Shown in pieces: positions 1-6,042 of a DNA stretch of 6,042 bases. The stretch's first letter is position 1; every line of letters begins with the position of its first letter. Position numbers and translations under genes: made by a program. This DNA comes from Bacteroidales bacterium (GTDB lineage: Bacteria > Bacteroidota > Bacteroidia > Bacteroidales > UBA7960). The DNA lies in contig PUPG01000062.1 of NCBI GenBank assembly GCA_003553005.1, forward strand, positions 1 through 6,042, given 5' to 3'. Under the pieces are notes generated by a model, which saw nothing but the letters and a program-made list of their open reading frames with translations, did not search any database and was not told the DNA's origin.

Positions 1-1357
1 CATCCCACCACATCCGGGTGAAAAGGTCTACGTTTTCCGGTACGTTGATCCCATTGATGTTTTGCTCTTCTTCTGAATAAGGGAATCTCCTGGGGATCTC
101 CTCAAAGTCATCTTCTGCGTCGTAATGCGGAATTTCCGGATAACCTGTGCGGCGGTAGTCTGTCCATACCTCCGGATTCAGAAACAGGGCGATGTACTTG
201 GCTGTCATGATCTCTTCCAGGCTGACATTTTCGATGGATGCGTGCGCTTCCTCCCACTCGGGATCCACAATGTCGAATGAGCGAAGCGAAGAAATCACCG
301 CCTCTTCAAAGGCCTGATCTGCCATGCCTTGATCACCGGCCTTGTAGTAGACCTCTGCTTCAATGAATTTTTGCTCTGTGTAGCCAATCAGCGTGGTGGG
401 TGTAGTTTCTGATGCGACGGCATCGCCAGGTGAGGAAGCATTTTGCATGGTGGAGCCCACGGGCTTGCCTACGTATTCGCCATAGATGTTTTTGGTCAGG
501 AAGTACGGTATGCGCGGATCATCTGTTTCCATGAGCTTATCTACGAAAAATTCACCGGCGCGCGTGACCTGCCTGAAATAATAATGCGGATTGACCTGGT
601 CAAGGTCCGCATTGTATTGATACACCATGTCGTCGTGCGTGCCGGAGAACAATTCCTGGTTCTCTATTTGTCCCCTGGCCAGGTTATAGTTGCCTGCGTG
701 GTTGCCCATGCGCAGCAAGTGTCTGAGCCGAATGACATCTGCTGCCTTTTTCCATTGGTCCAAATCCCCGCCATAAATGGGATCTTCAGCTGCTCCAGGT
801 TTTAGTCCGTCGGAATCCTGTGCCGCATTGAGATCCTGTTTGCCGAGTTCCAGCAATTGCATGATCTCGATGTAGAGGTTTTGTTGTTCATCATACACCG
901 GCAGGTTGGCCTGGGTGAAATAGCCCATCGCCATCTCGTGCGGCACATCCCCCCAGGTATCAGTCATGAAGCCCAGGCTGTAAGCCTGCAGAATCCTCGC
1001 AATTCCCCGGTATGCCCTGGCGTTTTGCTCGGTGGACAGGGTGATGATGCCTTGCAGGTCCCTGAAAATGTGTTGATAATAGAAATACCAGATGTCGTCG
1101 CTGTGCTGCCCTTGCATTTGGTAGCGGTCAATGTTCAGGTACTTGCCGCTGACACCACTCAGTTGTTGGGTCCATTGGAGTTGGTAGCGTCCCATATCCA
1201 GGCCGCGCCAGTATGAAATGATATACTGGCTGAAGGGCAACTGCGCCTGGAGGGTTTCCTCCGGCGTCTGGGCTTCGTCATCGTCAAACATATCGCACGC
1301 CGTAAAAAGCAATAGTGAACTGAGTACTATGCTGATCAATTTCTTCATGAGGGTCAT
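1..1357 (-). CDS. SusD/RagB-family nutrient-binding outer-membrane lipoprotein (SusD-like type 2), 3' end just cut by window edge
   Basis: Reading the minus strand from ATG at 1357 gives 452 codons without a stop, leaving the window at position 1. The N-terminus is a lipoprotein signal peptide: MTLMKKL, a hydrophobic stretch (IVLSSLLLF) and lipobox FTAC with the acylated Cys at residue 21. The acidic run after it (CDMFDDDE) resembles the Bacteroidota surface-export signal. Family hallmarks seen: TDTWGDVPHEMA (132-143), YGGDLDQWKKAADVIRLRHL (195-214), EQKFIEAEVYYKAG (328-341), TAKYIALFLNPEVWTDYRRT (385-404) and a final TRMWWD (447-452). These fit the helical TPR-type SusD-like_2 group rather than classical SusD. 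WWD is normally near the C-terminus, so probably only a few residues are missing. Start choice: ATG at 1357 has an AAC-ATG context like the neighbouring SusC start; an in-frame ATG at 1348 (MKKLIS) is equally plausible. Role by family: surface substrate-binding lid of a SusC-type transporter. Substrate unknown. No SusC gene lies upstream; the gene diverges from the SusC/SusD pair. Confidence 0.93.
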   Translation of the reverse strand, partial: MTLMKKLISIVLSSLLLFTACDMFDDDEAQTPEETLQAQLPFSQYIISYWRGLDMGRYQLQWTQQLSGVSGKYLNIDRYQMQGQHSDDIWYFYYQHIFRDLQGIITLSTEQNARAYRGIARILQAYSLGFMTDTWGDVPHEMAMGYFTQANLPVYDEQQNLYIEIMQLLELGKQDLNAAQDSDGLKPGAAEDPIYGGDLDQWKKAADVIRLRHLLRMGNHAGNYNLARGQIENQELFSGTHDDMVYQYNADLDQVNPHYYFRQVTRAGEFFVDKLMETDDPRIPYFLTKNIYGEYVGKPVGSTMQNASSPGDAVASETTPTTLIGYTEQKFIEAEVYYKAGDQGMADQAFEEAVISSLRSFDIVDPEWEEAHASIENVSLEEIMTAKYIALFLNPEVWTDYRRTGYPEIPHYDAEDDFEEIPRRFPYSEEEQNINGINVPENVDLFTRMWWD

Positions 1358-1400
1358 GTTGGTAAAAATTTGGTTATTGTCTGTAACTGAATATTCCACA

Positions 1401-1408
1401 CAAAATTA
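1401..1408 (-). promoter_or_regulatory. Putative Bacteroidota -7 promoter element for the leftward SusD-like gene
   Basis: On the minus strand these bases read TAATTTTG, an exact match to the Bacteroidota -7 consensus TAnnTTTG. Transcription would start a few bases further on (near 1395), giving a leader of roughly 35-40 nt before ATG 1357. No convincing TTTG -33 element is visible 19-21 bp upstream, so the assignment rests on the -7 match and its position. Confidence 0.55.
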
Positions 1409-1518
1409 CGAAAGTTTTTTCAGGGCTGTTGGTATACGTAGTTTCCTCAATTATTATGCCGGAGCTGCGCAGGAGAGGTTGCTCTTTTCAAGGGTTATGC
1501 CATAGATAGATCACGTAA

Positions 1519-1537
1519 AGACAGCATTCAGACAGCA
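1519..1537. repeat. 8-bp direct repeat AGACAGCA with 11-bp period, candidate regulator site
   Basis: AGACAGCA occurs at 1519-1526 and again at 1530-1537, so the copies start 11 bp apart, about one helical turn. Tandem half-sites with 11-bp spacing are typical of winged-helix response regulators such as PhoB/OmpR-type proteins. The site lies near the midpoint of the two predicted divergent promoters, about 100-118 bp upstream of the predicted SusC transcription start. The repeat is seen directly; its role as an operator is inferred. Confidence 0.4.
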
Positions 1538-1623
1538 ATAAAGAATTAAGCATATTTAAAAGACATTAAAACAGTAACAAAAGACAAAAATTAACAAAAA
1601 CTAAAAAATATGAAATATTTTAA

Positions 1624-1631
1624 TATATTTG
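1624..1631 (+). promoter_or_regulatory. Putative Bacteroidota -7 promoter element for the SusC/SusD operon
   Basis: TATATTTG matches TAnnTTTG exactly and sits just downstream of an AT-rich, A-tract-containing segment. Transcription would begin near 1637, giving a leader of about 80 nt before ATG 1719. No clear TTTG -33 box is visible at the expected 19-21 bp spacing, which could mean a regulated promoter needing an activator. Confidence 0.55.
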
Positions 1632-1642
1632 CGAAGGTCACC

Positions 1643-1670
1643 ACTTTCACACTCTTCTCTTTTTGAAAGT
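1643..1670 (+). promoter_or_regulatory. Inverted repeat / possible hairpin in the SusC 5' leader
   Basis: ACTTTCA (1643-1649) and TGAAAGT (1664-1670) are perfect 7-bp inverted repeats around a 14-nt pyrimidine-rich loop. The element falls just after the predicted transcription start and about 50 nt before the SusC start codon, so it could act as an RNA stem-loop in the leader or as a DNA operator. The stem is short and AT-rich, so RNA stability would be modest. No poly-T tract follows it, so it is not a typical terminator. Confidence 0.35.
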
Positions 1671-1718
1671 ACAAGCCTGTTCACTTCTTATTTAATTATT
1701 AACCAAAACCAAATCAAC

Positions 1719-4700
1719 ATGAAAAGACTATTGACCCTGGTGGGGCTGTTGCTGTTTTTTGCAGGATCATTGTATGGCCAGCAGATTCAGGTCACAGGAA
1801 CGGTGACAGACCTTGAAACCGATGAGAGGCTCCCCGGAGTAACCATCACCGTGGAGGGTACTACGCATGGTACGGTTACGGACATAGATGGGAACTACGA
1901 GCTCCAGGTACCACCCGATGCCGTTCTTGTTTTTTCTTATATCGGCATGGAGGTGCATACCGTGGAGGTTGAAGGGCGCAACATCATTAATGTGGCGTTG
2001 CAGCCCGATGTGGCACTGCTAGGCGAGGTTGTGGTGGTGGGCTATGGCTCACAGTTGAAGTATGAGCTGACCGGTGCGATTTCTTCAATTAGTGCCCGCG
2101 ATCTGCAGGAGGCTACGATGCCTAGCTTTGAGAGCTCCTTGCAGGGGCGTACGGCCGGTGTGCATATTTCAGGAGGCAGTGGCAAGGCAGGACAAGCAAT
2201 TCGTACACGTATCCGTGGTTCATCTTCGATCTCTGCCAGCAACCAGCCGCTTTATGTCATTGATGGCGTGCCGGTGGTATCCCAAAACCTCGGTACTGCA
2301 TCGAATGAGCCGACCAACCCGTTGGCCGACATCAATCCGGCCGACATTGAATCGGTTGAAGTGCTTAAAGATGCTTCAGCAGCGGCCATTTATGGATCAC
2401 GGGCATCAAACGGGGTAATCATCATCACCACCAAGCGTGGCCGTGAAGGTGCCACACAGTTTAGTTTTTCTTCGCAGGTGGGGTTTAGCGAACCATCCAA
2501 TACCGTAGATTTTCTGAATCGCCAGCAGTACATTGACCTGATGCAAAGCGCTTACAACAACGTGGCCGACGAAGATGGCAACGTGGGGAGTTTTTCCAGC
2601 CTGGAAGAAGTGCTCGACTGGCGGCTTGCCCACTGGCGTGATCCGGATAACCCGGATGATATCTACAGTGGCCCGGATGTTAACTGGGAAGATCAGGCCC
2701 TGCGCCGCGGAGGATTGCAACAGATCGATTTTTCGGCCTCGGGCGGTTCCGAAAACACACGTTTCTTTGCCGCGCTCAGTGCCCTGGATCAGCAAGCAAT
2801 AGTAAACGGCAACGATTTTGACCGCATCAATGCCCGCCTTAATCTCGACCAGGATGCGACAGACAGGCTTTCATTTGGTTTGAATATGAGTATACTCCGC
2901 ACCAGAAACTTCCGGGTTGCACACGACCGGGCTTTTGCAACACCCTTGCAGATGGTGGCCCTGCCGCCAATGAATCCCATTTATGACCCGGAAACCGGCG
3001 AACTCAACCGAAACACCTTGTATGAGAACGGCCTGCTTGTCCGGGAATACAACCATTTCGACACAGAGATATTCCGTAGCCTGGGTAACCTTTTTGCTGA
3101 TTACACGATTTCACCCAATCTGACTTTTCGTTCCGAGGTTGGTGTTGACGTCCTGAATCAGCGCGAGATGGAATATCGTGGAAGGCTAACCAACGATGGT
3201 GGCCCTGATGGCTTTGCTTTTGACCGGACAGTGACTTCCAAGATGATCAACTTCGAAAACTATTTTGTCTATCAGCAAATCTTTGGAGAGGCCTTTGATC
3301 TGAATCTCGTAGCCGGTGCTTCGCTTCAGGGGGCCGAATTTGATTTCGCCTCAATGACAGCCAGGGGCTTCCCGAACGATATGTTTCAGCGCATTGCGAG
3401 TGCCTCAGAAATTACCGGCGCCAGCTCAAGCGGCACAGGGTATCGCTACAATTCCTTCTTTAGCCGTGCCAACATGAAGTTTTACGACAAGTACCTGTTA
3501 ACAATGAGTGGCAGGGTAGATGGATCTTCACGTTTTGGGCGCGATAATCGTTATGGGTTCTTTCCTGCGGTTTCTGCTGGCTACATTATCACCAATGAAG
3601 ACTTTCTTTTCGATAACTATGCGGTCAGTTTCCTGAAGCCGAGAATAAGCTGGGGGATGACCGGAAACTCGGAAATCGACAACTACGCTCCACGCGGCCT
3701 GTATGCCGGAAGCAACTATGCCGGGTTGCCAGGAATGATTTCCACAAGCATTCCCAGCCCCGATCTGCAATGGGAGACCACCACACAGCTGAATGCCGGC
3801 ATTGATTTTGGATTCCTGGATAACCGCATATCCGGGGAGATCGATTACTATATCAAAAAGACCTCAGATCTGTTGCTCAACGTGCAAATTCCATCCACGA
3901 CCGGATTTACGACCGTATATCGAAACGTGGGCGACATGGAAAACAAGGGCTGGGAGTTCGTGATCAATACCGTCAATGTGGACAGCGATTTTACCTGGAA
4001 CACGAATTTCAACATTTCCTTTAACCAGAATAAGGTGACCAACCTCGACGGGCAGATCATCTCATCGAGCATATGGCGGGTGATTGAAGGTGAACCCATG
4101 GGTGTATTTTACACCAAGGAGTACGCCGGGGTGGATCCGCAAACGGGCGATGCCCTGTTCTATCTGAATGAAGAAGGAAGTGAAACCACCACGAGCCTTG
4201 CGGAAGCAGCCAACCGTATCGTTGGTGACCCGAATCCTGATTTCTGGGGTGGTTTTACCAATACGTTCGGATATAGAGGCTTTGACCTGAGCGTTATGTT
4301 CCAGTTTGTGTACGGACACGATATTTATAACCATGGCCGCCAATGGCAGGCGGATGGATTCTCGTGGTTCGACAACCAGACCGTCGACTTTTATGAAGAT
4401 CACTGGCAGCAACCAGGAGACGATACTTACTACCCGCAGCCCCGGCTGATGCAGGGCAATGGTTATGGTGTGTCAAGCATGTTGATTTTTGATGGCAGCT
4501 ATGTCCGGCTGAAAGAAGTGACCCTGGGATATACATTGCCCCGCAACCTGGTGCAAAGCATTAACCTGAATTCTGCCAGGATCTTTGTCAGGGGCTATAA
4601 CCTGCTCACTTTTACTGACTATCCCGGATGGGACCCGGAAACCAGTGCGCCCAATACTGCAGACATCGGCACACAGTCCAGCAACATTCAGCAGGGATGG

Positions 4701-4760
4701 GACTTCTATACCGCGCCGCAGCCCCGGCAGATCACTTTTGGTGTAAACCTGGACTTTTAA
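1719..4760 (+). CDS. SusC/RagA-family TonB-dependent outer-membrane transporter
   Basis: Complete 1013-residue protein ending in TAA, a usual length for SusC proteins. ATG 1719 is chosen because it begins a clean signal peptide (MKRLLTLVGLLLFFAGSLYG, cleavage likely before QQ at 21-22); the frame stays open upstream to a TTG at 1629, but that codon overlaps the promoter and would bury the signal. Domains in order: carboxypeptidase-regulatory-like β-sandwich (about 24-97, with VTGTVTD, LPGVTITVEGTTHGTVTDIDGNYEL), TonB-box-like EVVVVGYG (103-110), plug (about 115-240, with LTGAISSI, LQGRTAGV, PLYVIDGVP, IESVEVLKDASAAAIYGSRA and GVIIITTKRG), then the 22-strand barrel. C-terminal SusC marks are GEPMGVFYTKEYAGVDPQTG (from 791) and VGDPNPDFWGGFTN (from 835); the chain ends in Phe, as expected for outer-membrane insertion. 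There is no N-terminal STN domain, so direct FecR/ECF-type signalling is unlikely. It should import a substrate captured by the SusD encoded 42 bp downstream, using TonB-ExbBD energy. Substrate is not identifiable. Confidence 0.97.
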   Translation: MKRLLTLVGLLLFFAGSLYGQQIQVTGTVTDLETDERLPGVTITVEGTTHGTVTDIDGNYELQVPPDAVLVFSYIGMEVHTVEVEGRNIINVALQPDVALLGEVVVVGYGSQLKYELTGAISSISARDLQEATMPSFESSLQGRTAGVHISGGSGKAGQAIRTRIRGSSSISASNQPLYVIDGVPVVSQNLGTASNEPTNPLADINPADIESVEVLKDASAAAIYGSRASNGVIIITTKRGREGATQFSFSSQVGFSEPSNTVDFLNRQQYIDLMQSAYNNVADEDGNVGSFSSLEEVLDWRLAHWRDPDNPDDIYSGPDVNWEDQALRRGGLQQIDFSASGGSENTRFFAALSALDQQAIVNGNDFDRINARLNLDQDATDRLSFGLNMSILRTRNFRVAHDRAFATPLQMVALPPMNPIYDPETGELNRNTLYENGLLVREYNHFDTEIFRSLGNLFADYTISPNLTFRSEVGVDVLNQREMEYRGRLTNDGGPDGFAFDRTVTSKMINFENYFVYQQIFGEAFDLNLVAGASLQGAEFDFASMTARGFPNDMFQRIASASEITGASSSGTGYRYNSFFSRANMKFYDKYLLTMSGRVDGSSRFGRDNRYGFFPAVSAGYIITNEDFLFDNYAVSFLKPRISWGMTGNSEIDNYAPRGLYAGSNYAGLPGMISTSIPSPDLQWETTTQLNAGIDFGFLDNRISGEIDYYIKKTSDLLLNVQIPSTTGFTTVYRNVGDMENKGWEFVINTVNVDSDFTWNTNFNISFNQNKVTNLDGQIISSSIWRVIEGEPMGVFYTKEYAGVDPQTGDALFYLNEEGSETTTSLAEAANRIVGDPNPDFWGGFTNTFGYRGFDLSVMFQFVYGHDIYNHGRQWQADGFSWFDNQTVDFYEDHWQQPGDDTYYPQPRLMQGNGYGVSSMLIFDGSYVRLKEVTLGYTLPRNLVQSINLNSARIFVRGYNLLTFTDYPGWDPETSAPNTADIGTQSSNIQQGWDFYTAPQPRQITFGVNLDF

Positions 4761-4802
4761 CGCATGACACATGCTATTCAATCACAAAAAACAAGTATCG
4801 AA

Positions 4803-6042
4803 ATGAAGACAAAATATATTTCAATATGTATGGGTTTTATCTTCCTTGCCGGTTTCTTTACGGCTTGTGAGGACTTTCTGGAAGTAGAACCTACTACGGC
4901 CGTCAGTGACGATGCGATATATGGTGACCATGAAGGCGTGGTGAATGCGTTAAATGGAGCCTGGTCCCTGGTGGGCAGTGGTAACCTGTATGCCGGCACG
5001 AGCATTTTTCACAGCGACCTGGTCGCCAATGGGGGAGAGATGGAATGGATAGGGACCTTTATTCAGTACCGGCAGTACAACTGGAAATCCATGGACCCCA
5101 ATGATGGCAATGTGGCTGCCAAATGGAATGTCAGTTACAAGGCCATCGATCTGTGCAATAACGTGCTGAACAGCCTGGACGTGGTGGATGACAACCACCG
5201 CGACAGGATAGAGGGGGAAGCGCTCTTTATTCGTGCCATTCTGTATTTTGAACTGGTGCGCTTCTATGCTTTACCCTATAGTTTAGATCCCGAAAATCCA
5301 GGGGTGCCGCTGATCCTGACTCCAACCGCCGGCATTACGGAAGACGATTTCCCTTCACGTGCTTCTATTGGTGATGTGTTTCAGCAGGTGCTTGCAGACC
5401 TGGAGACCGCCATGAACAGGCTGGCTGATGTTGGCACCTCACCCGGCGCAAACGGAGGACGTGCGACCAGTACGACCTCCGCGGCATTTCTGTCAAGGGT
5501 TCATCTTGCTATGGGAAACTGGCAGGAAGCGGCCGAGTACACCAATACGGTGATCAACAATCTTGGTGGTTACGACGCATTGCACGATACCCCGCTGGAT
5601 GCATTTAACAATGACGGGTATACCAGCGAAGACGTATTCATGATCAATCAGAATGCAACCAGCAATGCAGGACAGGCGAATGCTGGCATCGCGACGTTCT
5701 TTGCCAGCCTGGATGGCATGGGCCGGGGCGATGTGTACTTGTCTGAAGCCTATTTTGACCTGTTTGATCCTGAAGACCTGAGGGTCCAGGTCACCGAAGA
5801 TGAAGACATTACCGATATCGCTGATGTGCCTACCATGGTTTATATCGGGGTGGGTACGGATCGTGGCAACGAAATGACCAGCAAATGGGGAAAGCACGAT
5901 GCCAACATCCAGGTGATCCGTCTTGCAGAGATGATCCTCACGCGAGCTGAAGCCAACTATCGCAATGGCAGTGCCATTGGAGCTGATCCGCTGGATGATG
6001 TCAATGCGATCCGGGCCAGGGCCAATGCCGGCGATGCCTGGA
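4803..6042 (+). CDS. SusD/RagB-family nutrient-uptake outer-membrane lipoprotein, C-terminus beyond window
   Basis: ATG 4803 opens a frame of 413 codons that runs off the right edge. It lies 42 bp after the SusC stop with an A-rich leader and no terminator between, so the two are probably one operon. The signal peptide (MKTKYISICM GFIFLAGF) ends in lipobox FTAC with Cys 22; the mature start CEDFLEVEPTTAVSDDAIY is typical of classical SusD proteins. Other hallmarks: WNVSYKAIDLCNNVLNSLD (108-126), the TPR-like helix RIEGEALFIRAILYFELVRF (135-154), GVPLILTP (167-174), SAAFLSRVHLAMGNWQEAAE (226-245), and IQVIRLAEMILTRAEANYRN followed by DDVNAIRARA (369-407), which is the conserved C-terminal SusD motif. 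Family members usually run to about 450-550 residues, so tens of residues or more remain outside the window. The product should be the surface lid of the SusC barrel, binding substrate and closing over it. Ligand unknown. Confidence 0.96.
   Translation, partial: MKTKYISICMGFIFLAGFFTACEDFLEVEPTTAVSDDAIYGDHEGVVNALNGAWSLVGSGNLYAGTSIFHSDLVANGGEMEWIGTFIQYRQYNWKSMDPNDGNVAAKWNVSYKAIDLCNNVLNSLDVVDDNHRDRIEGEALFIRAILYFELVRFYALPYSLDPENPGVPLILTPTAGITEDDFPSRASIGDVFQQVLADLETAMNRLADVGTSPGANGGRATSTTSAAFLSRVHLAMGNWQEAAEYTNTVINNLGGYDALHDTPLDAFNNDGYTSEDVFMINQNATSNAGQANAGIATFFASLDGMGRGDVYLSEAYFDLFDPEDLRVQVTEDEDITDIADVPTMVYIGVGTDRGNEMTSKWGKHDANIQVIRLAEMILTRAEANYRNGSAIGADPLDDVNAIRARANAGDAW

Larger units (their letters stand above)
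1358..1718. other. Divergent intergenic control region (361 bp)
   Basis: This gap separates the leftward SusD-like gene from the rightward SusC gene. I see no convincing protein gene in it. It is patchy: 1358-1427 carries the leftward promoter and leader; about 1428-1500 is richer in G and C and holds two TTATGCC copies (1454-1460 and 1495-1501); 1519-1537 is an 11-bp-period direct repeat; about 1538-1630 is strongly AT-rich with many A-runs, possibly a curved or UP-like segment; 1631-1718 is the predicted SusC leader with an inverted repeat. No C-terminal remnant of a leftward SusC gene could be recognised. Confidence 0.8.

Noticed and set aside
443..1216. Plus-strand open frames at 443-805 and 857-1216
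   Set aside because: They lie antisense to the clearly coding leftward SusD-like gene, and their translations show no recognisable domain.
1218..1505. Plus-strand open frame of 95 codons spanning the leftward gene's start and part of the intergenic gap
   Set aside because: It overlaps the start, leader and promoter of the leftward gene on the opposite strand, and its translation looks like non-coding sequence.
1613..1630. AAATAT...ATATTT inverted repeat overlapping the rightward -7 element
   Set aside because: In a stretch made almost only of A and T such a 6-bp inverted repeat is expected by chance, so it is not reported as an operator.
1629..1718. A 30-residue N-terminal extension of the SusC protein from a TTG start at 1629
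   Set aside because: The TTG overlaps the TATATTTG promoter element, the extension has no known domain, and it would place 30 polar residues in front of a well-formed signal peptide starting at ATG 1719.
4761..4802. Possible terminator or attenuator between the SusC and SusD genes
   Set aside because: The 42-bp spacer has no stem-loop followed by a T-run; it is best read as an ordinary intra-operon gap.
5493..5897. Minus-strand open frame of 134 codons
   Set aside because: It is antisense to the SusD gene, whose family motifs run right through this interval; no domain is recognisable in the minus-strand product.

Overview
The window looks like part of a Bacteroidota chromosome. It encodes an outer-membrane SusC-type TonB-dependent transporter, two SusD-type lipoproteins, and two promoter elements matching the Bacteroidota -7 consensus TAnnTTTG. 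No Shine-Dalgarno sequence precedes any of the three starts; A-rich leaders do instead, as is usual in this phylum. Genus and species cannot be read from the sequence. Base composition is balanced in the genes and strongly AT-rich in the one large intergenic gap.

Layout: (1) Positions 1-1357, minus strand, hold a SusD/RagB-family outer-membrane lipoprotein of the SusD-like type 2 group. It is almost complete: the reading frame runs off the left edge at a WWD motif that is usually at the very C-terminus of this family. (2) Positions 1358-1718 are a 361-bp divergent intergenic region with one promoter-like element per strand, an 11-bp-period direct repeat between them, and an inverted repeat in the predicted 5' leader of the rightward transcript. 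(3) Positions 1719-4760, plus strand, hold a complete 1013-residue SusC/RagA-type TonB-dependent transporter. (4) Positions 4803-6042, plus strand, hold the cognate SusD-type lipoprotein, 42 bp downstream and truncated by the right edge within its C-terminal domain.

The SusC and SusD proteins encoded on the plus strand should form the usual 'pedal-bin' complex: a surface lipoprotein lid that binds substrate over a TonB-powered barrel that imports it. Nothing in the window (no glycoside hydrolase, peptidase, sulfatase, sensor or sigma factor) identifies the substrate. The least ordinary feature is the arrangement: a second SusD-type gene of a different subfamily sits head-to-head with the SusC/SusD pair and has no SusC gene upstream of it. 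I found no RNA genes, mobile elements or CRISPR arrays, and no evidence of a new kind of system. This reads as a nutrient-uptake locus with a possibly interesting shared control region.
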